A DNA stretch of 8,671 nucleotides from an uncultured Burkholderiales bacterium (GCA_903871435.1 CAIQGU010000213.1:1-8671); one strand, 5' to 3'; shown: positions 1-6,414, counted from the first letter of the stretch. Program-made: numbers and translations. Notes: generated by a model from the sequence alone, not told the origin.

Positions 1-78
1 CGCGTGCACAAACGCACCGACGCGGGACCACGAGCCGCCCAGGATCGCAGGACGCTCACTCGAAAGGTTTGCACATGA
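1..78 (+). CDS. Possible C-terminal end of an upstream protein (partial, doubtful)
   Basis: Frame 1 is open from the window edge to a TGA at 76-78, giving 25 residues that end in ...RKVCT. The only positive sign is that its stop overlaps the ATG of the following small ORF as ATGA, an arrangement typical of translationally coupled genes. The residues are Arg-rich and low in hydrophobics and I recognise no family. Frame 3 is also open from the edge through the small ORF to 197, so the real coding frame here cannot be decided from the window alone. Confidence 0.2.
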   Translation, partial: RVHKRTDAGPRAAQDRRTLTRKVCT

Positions 79-197
79 TCCATTCGATCCAGTTCTGGAT
101 ACTTCTGGTCGGTACTTTCCTCGTGCCCGCTGTGGTCATCCTGGGAGACAACGAGCAGTTTTCTTCACGATATCCAAGGACGCACCCGAACCCATAA
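75..197 (+). CDS. Possible small single-span membrane protein, 40 aa
   Basis: An ATG at 75 opens a 40-codon frame ending in TAA at 195-197. A GAAAGG at 62-67 lies 7 bases before the ATG, a good Shine-Dalgarno spacing. Residues 7-24 (FWILLVGTFLVPAVVILG) form one hydrophobic stretch long enough to cross the membrane. A polar tail rich in Arg, Pro and Asn follows. The ATG overlaps a TGA in frame 1 as ATGA, suggesting coupling to an upstream gene. The hydrophobic stretch lacks the histidine expected of a light-harvesting polypeptide, and I could not match it to CydX-like or other known small proteins. The frame is open upstream to the window edge, so it could instead be the end of a longer protein. 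Function unknown. Confidence 0.4.
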   Translation: MIHSIQFWILLVGTFLVPAVVILGDNEQFSSRYPRTHPNP

Positions 198-219
198 ACC
201 CACCGAAACCCGGGTCAAA

Positions 220-245
220 AAAGCGTCAAGCTAAATTGACGCTTT
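220..245. terminator. 10-bp perfect inverted repeat; possible bidirectional terminator or operator
   Basis: AAAGCGTCAA at 220-229 and TTGACGCTTT at 236-245 are perfect reverse complements separated by the 6-base loop GCTAAA. On the minus strand the stem runs into six T residues (complement of A217-A222), the pattern of an intrinsic terminator. On the plus strand only three T close the stem. It could end transcripts from the small ORF at 75-197 or block antisense transcription. Its position about 16 bp upstream of the candidate -35 also allows a role as a regulator binding site. Confidence 0.45.
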
Positions 246-261
246 GCAGGGTCGTATTTGA

Positions 262-290
262 TTGACACGTTGCAGAAGCTCCGCTAACGT
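262..290 (+). promoter_or_regulatory. Candidate sigma-70 promoter for bchH
   Basis: TTGACA at 262-267 is a perfect -35 hexamer. After a 17-bp spacer, TAACGT at 285-290 matches TATAAT at the three most conserved positions (T1, A2, T6). Transcription would begin near 297, leaving a leader of about 145 bases before the bchH ATG. The -10 is weak, so an activator or another sigma factor is possible. The assignment rests on hexamers and spacing only. Confidence 0.4.
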
Positions 291-356
291 CCGCCGAAGA
301 CGATTAGAGAGCAGCCAATGCCCTTAAGACAGCACGTGAACCGTCAGAGCCTGCGC

Positions 357-381
357 AGGACCTCCACAGGTTTTCGGTCCT
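357..381 (+). other. Possible hairpin in the bchH leader
   Basis: AGGACC at 357-362 and GGTCCT at 376-381 can pair across a 13-base loop. A perfect 10-bp palindrome, CCTGCGCAGG, overlaps its left arm at 350-359. No T-run follows, so it is not an intrinsic terminator. It may help fold the long leader upstream of the stronger dyad at 402-425. Confidence 0.25.
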
Positions 382-401
382 CCTTTCAGGTACCGTTTCA
401 G

Positions 402-425
402 GCCAAAATCGGGACCGATATTGGC
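402..425 (+). promoter_or_regulatory. 24-bp near-perfect dyad just upstream of the bchH ribosome binding site
   Basis: The two 12-base halves, 402-413 and 414-425, pair at 11 of 12 positions counting the tight central bases; the single mismatch is A407 against A420. Outer arms are GCCAA (402-406) and TTGGC (421-425); inner arms are ATCGG (408-412) and CCGAT (415-419). It ends 7 bases before the AGGGG Shine-Dalgarno at 432-436. It could be an operator bound by a dimeric regulator downstream of the promoter, or an mRNA hairpin limiting ribosome access. The match is symmetric enough to be unlikely by chance, but the binding factor is unknown. Confidence 0.5.
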
Positions 426-442
426 GGCGGTAGGGGCGGCGT

Positions 443-3400
443 ATGAAACGCGATCCCGACGTCGCCAGCGCGATGCCCCCGGGCCGCCATGTGCCGATCA
501 ATATCTGCATCGTCACCATGGATACCCATCTCTCGAGTTCGCTCGAGCGCGGGCGCAGAACCCTGGAGAACGATTTCCCCGGCCTGACCCTCAACCTGCA
601 CGCGGCGTCGGAATACTCCGGCAACGATGCCCTGCTGGCGCGGGTCAAGGCGGACATCGCCAAGGCCGACATCATCGTGGCCGGGATGCTGTTCCTGGAG
701 AGCCATTTCCTCCCCATCATCGACGACCTGCAGGCGCGTCGCGATCACTGCGACGCCATGATCTGCATGGCCTCGGCGGCCGAAGTGGTCAAGCTGACGC
801 GCCTGGGCAACTTCGACATGGGCAAGCCGGCCAGCGGTCCCATGGCCCTGCTCAAGAAACTCCGCGGCAGCAAGGAAAAGAAGTCCACCGGTGGCGCGGC
901 GCAGATGAAGATGCTGCGGCGCCTGCCGCAACTCCTGCGCTTCATCCCCGGCACCGCGCAGGACCTGCGCGCCTATTTCCTCACGCTCCAGTACTGGCTG
1001 GGTGCGTCCGATGCCAACGTGCTGAACCTCGTGCGCCACGTCATTGCTGCCGGTGCCGAGGGCCCGCGCAAAGGCCTGCGCGCCAAAGTCAAGGTTGCCG
1101 CACCGGTCAACTATCCCGAAGTGGGCGTGTATCACCCGCGCATGGCGGGACGGTTTTCGGAAGATGCGAGCGAACTGCCCAGACCGGCGGCCCCCGTACG
1201 GGGCACCGTAGGCGTATTGCTGCTGCGCTCCTACCTATTGTCCGGAAACGCGGCGCACTACGACGGCGTCATCGCCGCGCTGGAGGCCAAGGGCCTGCGC
1301 GTGATTCCCGCCTTTGCTGCAGGGCTGGATTCGCGCCCGGCAATCGATGCATATTTCCACGACGCTGGCAAAGTAGTTGTCGATGCCGTGGTGTCGCTGA
1401 GCGGCTTCTCCCTGGTGGGTGGGCCGGCGTACAACGATGCCAAGGCTGCCGAGGAAGTGCTGGCGCACCTGGATGTTCCGTACGTTGCAGCCCATCCCGT
1501 GGAGTTCCAGACCCTGGACCAATGGGGCGGCTCCGAGCGCGGCTTGCTGCCCGTAGAGAGCACCATCATGGTGGCCATCCCCGAGCTGGACGGCTCGACC
1601 GGTCCCATCGTCTTCGGCGGACGGCCTGGCGCTGCCGGCGTGACCTGCACCGGCTGCGATCACGCCTGCACCTTTCAGCCGTCCGACACCGCGCAGGACA
1701 TGCGCTCGTGCCCGGAACGCGCCCTCATGCTGGCCGCCCGTGTCTCCAAGCTCGTCGCGCTCAAGCGCAGCGAGCGTGCCCAGCGCAAGGTAGCGGTGGT
1801 GGTTTTCAATTTCCCGCCCAATGCCGGCAATATCGGCAGCGCCGCGTATCTGTCGGTTTTTGAGTCGCTGATGAACACGCTCAGAGCCATGAAGGCGCAG
1901 GGATACCGGGTGGACGTCCCGGAAGATGTCGATGCGCTGCGCGACGCTATCCTGCACGGCAATGCCTTGCAATACGGCGCCGACGCCAATGTGCACGCGC
2001 TCATCCCCACCGACGATCACGTGCGGCGCGAACGCTGGCTCAAGGAGATCGAAGCGCAGTGGGGCCGCGCACCGGGCAAGCAACTGAGCAACGGCAGCTC
2101 CATTTTCGTGCTCGGCAAGCAGTTCGGCAATGTGCTGGTTGCCGTCCAGCCGGCCTTCGGGTACGAGGGCGACCCCATGCGCCTGCTGTTTGAAAAAGGC
2201 CTGGCGCCCACCCACGCTTTCTCGGCTTTCTATCGCTACCTGCGCGAGGACTTCAAGGCGCACGCGGTGCTGCATTTCGGCACGCACGGAGCACTGGAAT
2301 TCATGCCGGGCAAGCAAAGCGGCATGAGCGGCACCTGCTGGCCCGACCGCCTGATCGATGACCTGCCCAACATCTACCTGTATGCATCCAATAACCCGTC
2401 GGAGGGCGCCATCGCCAAGCGCCGGTCCGGTGCAACGCTGATCAGCTATCTCACCCCGCCAGTGGCGCAGGCCGGACTGTACAAGGGTCTCAACGACCTC
2501 AAGGCGTCGGTGGAACGGTGGCGCTCCCTGGATCCGGACTCCCATGAGCGCCCGGAACTGGGCCTGCTCATCCAGGCTCAGGCGGCCGAGCTCAACCTGT
2601 GCGACGCCGAACCGGCCTGGAATCTGGCCGCGACCGGAGATGCCGACGCCCGCGTCATGCAACTCACGGAGCAGATGCTCGAGCTCGAATACACCCTGAT
2701 CCCGCATGGACTGCATGTGGCCGGCCGCCCGCTATCGCATTCCGAACGGGTGGACATGCTGTTGTCCATGGCCGATTCTTCGCACGGCGTGAAGCTCGAC
2801 AGAACTGCGGTGGAAGAACTCGTGGCCGGCAATGGCATAGAGGCGGCGATGCAAGCCGGCCATATCGATAAAACCGATGATTCGCTGGCCATGATGCAGA
2901 CGCTGGCTACCGCCAACGACCGCCTGGGCCAAGATACCGAAGTGGACGCCCTGCTGCACGCGCTCGATGGCGGCTATATCCGGCCCGCTCCCGGTGGCGA
3001 CCTGCTGCGCACGCCCGAAGTGTTGCCCACCGGACGCAATATCCACGGCTTCGATCCTTTCCGCATACCCAGCACTTTTGCGGTCCGGGATGGCGCCAAG
3101 CACGCCCAGATCCTGCTCGACCGCTTCATCGCCGATGGCAACCCCCTGCCCGAGTCCATTGCGATGGTGCTCTGGGGCAGCGACAACCTCAAGAGCGAGG
3201 GTGCGCCTATCGGCCAGGCACTTGCCCTGATGGGTGCGCTGCCGCGTTTTGACAGCTATGGCCGCATTGCCGGGGCAACGCTGATCCCGCTCAAGGATCT
3301 GGGACGTCCCCGGGTCGATGTCGTCATTACGCTGTCGGGCATATTCCGCGACCTCATGCCGCTGCAGATCAAGCTGCTGGCCGAAGCGGCGTTCATGGCG

Positions 3401-4228
3401 GCTTCCGCCGATGAACCGCTGGAGATGAATTTCATCCGCAAGCATTCCCTGGCCTACCAGCGCGAGCACGGTTGCTCGCTGGAAGTTGCCGCGCTGCGCG
3501 TGTATGGCAATGCTGAGGGCGCGTACGGCTCCAACGTGAACAACCTGGTTGAGAGCAGCCGCTGGGGTGACGAAGACGAACTGGCCGAAACCTACAAGCG
3601 CCGCAAAGGCTTTGCCTATGGACGTACCGGCCGTGCCGTGCAGCAGACCGCCCTGCTCACCAGCGCACTCACCGACGTGCAACTCACCTACCAGAACCTC
3701 GATTCCGTCGAGCTGGGCGTGACCACTGTCGACAACTACTTCGACACGCTGGGCGGCATCACCCAGGCCGTGAAAATGGCCAAGGGTGGCAAGACGCCCC
3801 CCGTGTATATCGGCGACCAGACCAAGGGCGATGCCGCCGTGCGCTCGCTGCAGGAGCAGGTGGCGCTGGAAACTCGCACGCGCATGCTCAATCCCAAATG
3901 GTACGAAGGCATGCTGGAACACGGCTACGAAGGGGTGCGCCAGATCGAGGTCCACGTCACCAACACCATGGGCTGGTCGGCCACCACGGGCCAGGTGCAG
4001 CCCTGGGTCTACCAGCAGCTGAGCGAAACCTTCATGCTGGATCCGCAGATGCGGGAACGTCTGGCAAAGCTCAACCCGACGGCATCCTCACGGGTGGCAG
4101 AGCGGCTGATCGAGGCGTCGGAGCGCAATTTCTGGCAGCCCGACGCCAAGACGCTGGAAGCTTTGCGGCGCGTGGGAGAACAACTGGAAGACCGGCTCGA
4201 AGGCGTCATCGACGGCGCTTCTGCCTGA
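443..4228 (+). CDS. bchH: Magnesium chelatase, porphyrin-binding subunit H (BchH)
   Basis: BchH binds protoporphyrin IX and, with the AAA+ motor BchI-BchD, inserts Mg2+ using ATP: the first committed step of bacteriochlorophyll synthesis, in the cytoplasm. The 1261 residues match the family's size (about 1190-1300). A DUF3479-type N-terminal domain begins near VPINICIVTMD; the CobN/magnesium-chelatase domain fills the rest. Landmarks: FNFPPNAG (455-462), HFGTHGALEFMPGK (611-624), MNFIRKH (995-1001) and NTMGWSATTGQ (1174-1184). All diagnostic blocks and an intact C-terminus are present. Cysteines 402, 405, 409 and 423 form a CX2CX3CX13C cluster. The ATG at 443 is chosen because AGGGG at 432-436 lies 6 bases upstream and the next Met is only 10 codons later. 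CobN (cobalt chelatase) is the main alternative; the motifs and N-terminus favour BchH. No other bch gene is in the window. Confidence 0.96.
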   Translation: MKRDPDVASAMPPGRHVPINICIVTMDTHLSSSLERGRRTLENDFPGLTLNLHAASEYSGNDALLARVKADIAKADIIVAGMLFLESHFLPIIDDLQARRDHCDAMICMASAAEVVKLTRLGNFDMGKPASGPMALLKKLRGSKEKKSTGGAAQMKMLRRLPQLLRFIPGTAQDLRAYFLTLQYWLGASDANVLNLVRHVIAAGAEGPRKGLRAKVKVAAPVNYPEVGVYHPRMAGRFSEDASELPRPAAPVRGTVGVLLLRSYLLSGNAAHYDGVIAALEAKGLRVIPAFAAGLDSRPAIDAYFHDAGKVVVDAVVSLSGFSLVGGPAYNDAKAAEEVLAHLDVPYVAAHPVEFQTLDQWGGSERGLLPVESTIMVAIPELDGSTGPIVFGGRPGAAGVTCTGCDHACTFQPSDTAQDMRSCPERALMLAARVSKLVALKRSERAQRKVAVVVFNFPPNAGNIGSAAYLSVFESLMNTLRAMKAQGYRVDVPEDVDALRDAILHGNALQYGADANVHALIPTDDHVRRERWLKEIEAQWGRAPGKQLSNGSSIFVLGKQFGNVLVAVQPAFGYEGDPMRLLFEKGLAPTHAFSAFYRYLREDFKAHAVLHFGTHGALEFMPGKQSGMSGTCWPDRLIDDLPNIYLYASNNPSEGAIAKRRSGATLISYLTPPVAQAGLYKGLNDLKASVERWRSLDPDSHERPELGLLIQAQAAELNLCDAEPAWNLAATGDADARVMQLTEQMLELEYTLIPHGLHVAGRPLSHSERVDMLLSMADSSHGVKLDRTAVEELVAGNGIEAAMQAGHIDKTDDSLAMMQTLATANDRLGQDTEVDALLHALDGGYIRPAPGGDLLRTPEVLPTGRNIHGFDPFRIPSTFAVRDGAKHAQILLDRFIADGNPLPESIAMVLWGSDNLKSEGAPIGQALALMGALPRFDSYGRIAGATLIPLKDLGRPRVDVVITLSGIFRDLMPLQIKLLAEAAFMAASADEPLEMNFIRKHSLAYQREHGCSLEVAALRVYGNAEGAYGSNVNNLVESSRWGDEDELAETYKRRKGFAYGRTGRAVQQTALLTSALTDVQLTYQNLDSVELGVTTVDNYFDTLGGITQAVKMAKGGKTPPVYIGDQTKGDAAVRSLQEQVALETRTRMLNPKWYEGMLEHGYEGVRQIEVHVTNTMGWSATTGQVQPWVYQQLSETFMLDPQMRERLAKLNPTASSRVAERLIEASERNFWQPDAKTLEALRRVGEQLEDRLEGVIDGASA

Positions 4229-4236
4229 GAGCAGCG

Positions 4237-5592
4237 TCAGGGGACGGCGTTGCCGGCGGCCTGTTCGGCACCGCGACCCGGCCGATGGGTAACCGGCGCG
4301 GCCAGGGCCGCGTTGTAGCGCCGGCTGTTATCCCTGCCGCAACGCTTGGCGTCGTACATCGCCGTGTCGGCATTCTTGAGCAGCGTTGGCACATCCGCAC
4401 CATCGTCCGGGAACACCGCTGCGCCGATGCTGGCGCTGATGCGTTGCTCTTTCCCACCGATATAAAACGGCCGCCGTAAATTGTCGCCAATGCGTCGGGC
4501 TACGACCAGCACGTCGTCGGCGTGGCGCAGATCCGGCAGCAGCACGGTGAACTCATCGCCACCCAGGCGGGCCGGATGCGGTTCATGGGGTGGCGCGTCG
4601 CTTCGGGCAGTGGCATCGGCCGGGCGCAGCGACTCGCGGATGCGCGCGGCAGCCTCAACGAGCAAGCGGTCACCCGTCTCGTGTCCCTGCGTGTCATTGA
4701 CCTGCTTGAACCCGTCCAGATCGAGAAACAGCAAGCCCAGCCGGTGGTTACCGCGCCGTGCCCGCTGGACTTCGCGTTCGACCCGGTCCATGAAGGCCGG
4801 ACGATTCGACAGCCCGGTCAAGCCATCCGTGAAGGCCAGGCGGGCCAGTTGCTGGTCGCGGTCGTGGATCTTCTCGATCATTTCGTTGAAGCCCTTGCCC
4901 AGGGCGTCGATCTCGATGATGTGCGTGCGCCTCGCTCTAACGGTGTAATCGGACCGGCCGTGGACCTGGGCCATGAGCCCGTTGAGCGCCTGCAGGGGAC
5001 CAATTACGGAATGATCGAGGTGGCGCAGCAGCAAATTGCTGACACCGTAGGCGACCACGGCCGCAGCCAACGTGATGACGGCAATCCACGCCGTCTGGCG
5101 CAGCAGCGGTTCAACGCTAACGCCGAGCAGGAGGGTGCCCGCCCGACCCTCGGCGTCGCCAAAATCCTGGTGATATTGCAAGAGAAAGGGATCGACTGCG
5201 GAGGAACCGAAGCCGCGCGAAAGGTCCGCGGGTGGCAAAACCGTACGGCCGCCGGCGTAAAAGGCGAAAGCGCGATGATCCTTGTCCAGGAGCACGGCCC
5301 TTTCAACCTGAGGGGCATGTCGCAACGATGCGAGCAGATTTTGGGCTGCAGCAGGATCGTTGCGGCGTATGGCGGCGCTGGCGTTTTCCGCAAGCACCTG
5401 CACTTGTGCGCGGGTGCTCTCCTCCAGGTTTTCAAGGCCGAGGAAAAAGCTCCCTCCGACGATGGCAAGAAAGACGATGCCAATGGCCACCGATACTGCC
5501 GTGCGATTGATGCGCAGCAGGAGGACCGGCAGACCGACGGGCACTCTTGCCAGCGGGGCAGGACGGCGGGGAACACGCGTGGTCGAACTCAA
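4237..5592 (-). CDS. Membrane-anchored GGDEF diguanylate cyclase with periplasmic sensor and HAMP
   Basis: Predicted to make cyclic di-GMP from two GTP. Order in the 451 residues: short basic N-terminus; TM1 about 31-53; periplasmic sensor about 54-167 resembling CHASE8 (it begins LEESTRAQVQVLAENASAAI); TM2 about 168-189; HAMP-like linker about 190-245; GGDEF domain about 250-428. The active-site GGDEF is intact at 344-348, with the FLDLDGFKQVND metal/GTP segment at 289-300. RPAD (323-326) looks like the inhibitory RxxD site but is 17 residues from GGDEF instead of the usual 5, so product inhibition may be lost or altered. There is no EAL domain. The start is a TTG at 5590-5592 with GGAAG 5 bases upstream; no ATG or GTG with a good ribosome site is nearby. 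The stop lies 8 bp from that of convergent bchH. The sensed signal is unknown. Confidence 0.9.
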   Translation of the reverse strand: MSSTTRVPRRPAPLARVPVGLPVLLLRINRTAVSVAIGIVFLAIVGGSFFLGLENLEESTRAQVQVLAENASAAIRRNDPAAAQNLLASLRHAPQVERAVLLDKDHRAFAFYAGGRTVLPPADLSRGFGSSAVDPFLLQYHQDFGDAEGRAGTLLLGVSVEPLLRQTAWIAVITLAAAVVAYGVSNLLLRHLDHSVIGPLQALNGLMAQVHGRSDYTVRARRTHIIEIDALGKGFNEMIEKIHDRDQQLARLAFTDGLTGLSNRPAFMDRVEREVQRARRGNHRLGLLFLDLDGFKQVNDTQGHETGDRLLVEAAARIRESLRPADATARSDAPPHEPHPARLGGDEFTVLLPDLRHADDVLVVARRIGDNLRRPFYIGGKEQRISASIGAAVFPDDGADVPTLLKNADTAMYDAKRCGRDNSRRYNAALAAPVTHRPGRGAEQAAGNAVP

Positions 5593-5861
5593 GAGATCTT
5601 CCGTCCGGCAATGACGGCCGTCACCACACGTCCGGCGGTGATGCGACAGTCCCTCAAATGACGATGTTCACGGCAAATGCCCACCCGAAAAACCCCGAAA
5701 TGAACGCCTCCATCGGCTTTATTTGAACCTTTTGTCCGGTGGCGCAGGGGGATAACGTTTCCGGTGGTGTGGCTGGCGACGTGCCACGGCATGCAGCACC
5801 GGTCCGCAGCACCGCGCCGCCATGAGATGGGTGCAGAGGGTCGTATTACGGGAGGCAAAAA
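5593..5861. promoter_or_regulatory. Divergent intergenic region between the cyclase and membrane-protein genes
   Basis: This stretch must hold the promoters of both flanking genes. TGACGGCCGTCA at 5612-5623 is a perfect 12-bp palindrome 20 bases upstream of the cyclase start. It lies between two direct copies of CGTCCGGC (5602-5609 and 5629-5636, 27 bp apart), each followed by a purine pair and TGA. On the membrane-protein side, CCGGTG (5761-5766) can pair with CACCGG (5797-5802), enclosing a GTGGC/GCCAC stem (5769-5773 and 5783-5787). TTGAAC at 5723-5728 resembles a -35 but has no good -10 at normal spacing. I see no convincing gene here. Confidence 0.4.
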
Positions 5862-6362
5862 ATGCTGGATTTACAGCGCGAAGTACCGCGGGAATCAACC
5901 CGCGAACGGTTGCGCGAACTGCCCGGCGCACTGCCCCGCGAATTGCCCGCGGAAATTTCGGAAAACCACCGCATGGCCCTGCATGCAGCGCTGTTCGTGG
6001 CGTCCTTCCTTGTTTATGCCCTCTTCCGGTCCCTTTGGACCGCCAAGGCTGGCCAAACGGAACCCGTGGACGGATCCTTGACCGGCTCTATCGCCATCCT
6101 GTTCATTGGTGCCGCCCTGGCCTATGGAACGGCGTCGTGGTTCCAGCCACGGTGGCGGTCGCGCGATGCCGGCCGCGTCGCCTCCATCGTGTGGCTCGTC
6201 GTCTCGCTGGGGTACATGCTGGCATTTGGATGCCCGCGCATCGTGTTGCTGGTGGGACTGGCGTTTTTTCCCTACTGCCTGGGCGCACTGGTCGGGCACA
6301 ACATCGGACGTTTTCACCACCCCGCGCACTGGGATGGGATCGAAATGGACCTTGACGACTGA
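5862..6362 (+). CDS. Four-span inner-membrane protein of unknown function, 166 aa
   Basis: I do not recognise the family. The start is well supported: GGGAGG at 5850-5855 lies 6 bases before the ATG. Residues 1-37 are a charged tail built from degenerate four-residue units of the RELP type. Four hydrophobic segments follow, at about 39-58, 73-94, 106-124 and 126-147, with basic residues (PRWRSRDAGR, 96-105) between TM2 and TM3. The tail after TM4 is polar and acidic, ending MDLDD. An even number of spans puts both ends on the same side, probably the cytoplasm by the positive-inside rule. Codon use resembles the neighbours. The gene stands alone between a divergent cyclase and a convergent amidase, so context gives no function. 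Confidence 0.8.
   Translation: MLDLQREVPRESTRERLRELPGALPRELPAEISENHRMALHAALFVASFLVYALFRSLWTAKAGQTEPVDGSLTGSIAILFIGAALAYGTASWFQPRWRSRDAGRVASIVWLVVSLGYMLAFGCPRIVLLVGLAFFPYCLGALVGHNIGRFHHPAHWDGIEMDLDD
5877..5960 (+). repeat. 12-bp degenerate tandem repeat, about 7 units, inside the membrane-protein gene
   Basis: In codon phase from 5877, the DNA falls into seven 12-base units, most of them starting CGCGAA and ending CCG or CCC (for example CGCGAACTGCCC and CGCGAATTGCCC). They code for four-residue units with Arg-Glu at positions 1-2 and often Leu-Pro at 3-4: RELP twice, with REVP, RERL and GALP as variants. The first and last units are the most diverged. A 6-bp perfect inverted repeat, CGCGGG at 5887-5892 and CCCGCG at 5899-5904, lies across two units. 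The opposite strand shows the same period. Confidence 0.65.
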
Positions 6363-6390
6363 TGCGAGCGACGCCATTCAGCAGTGCCCT

Positions 6391-6414
6391 GCCGGGCGGC
6401 CAAGAATGCCCGGC
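6391..6414. terminator. Possible hairpin between convergent genes
   Basis: GCCGGGC at 6391-6397 and GCCCGGC at 6408-6414 form a perfect 7-bp GC stem with a 10-base loop. It fills the gap between the membrane-protein stop (6360-6362) and the amidase stop (6415-6417), the expected place for a shared terminator. Neither strand has a T-run after the stem, so it is not a classical intrinsic terminator. Confidence 0.35.

Noticed and set aside
131..150. TGT...ACA dyad as a PpsR/CrtJ site
   Set aside because: The spacing is 14 rather than 12 bases and it lies inside the possible small ORF, upstream of the candidate promoter.
258..271. TTGAT at 258 as half of an Fnr-type site
   Set aside because: The partner position reads ACGTT, not ATCAA.
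421..1863. 480-codon plus-strand frame overlapping the 5' part of bchH
   Set aside because: It is the second frame over bchH. Its product is rich in Arg, Ala, Gly and Pro with no family signature, while the bchH frame has unmistakable motifs.
1235..2716. 493-codon minus-strand frame inside bchH
   Set aside because: Antisense shadow produced by high GC in third codon positions; no recognisable domains.
2732..3955. 407-codon minus-strand frame inside bchH
   Set aside because: Antisense shadow as above; composition rich in His, Gln, Gly and Ala and no motif.
4522..5661. 379-codon plus-strand frame opposite the cyclase
   Set aside because: The minus strand has TM, HAMP and GGDEF signatures; the plus frame is its mirror and has none.
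5589..5858. 89-codon minus-strand frame upstream of the cyclase
   Set aside because: It overlaps the cyclase start only slightly, lacks a clear ribosome site and has no hydrophobic or family pattern; it is better read as intergenic DNA.
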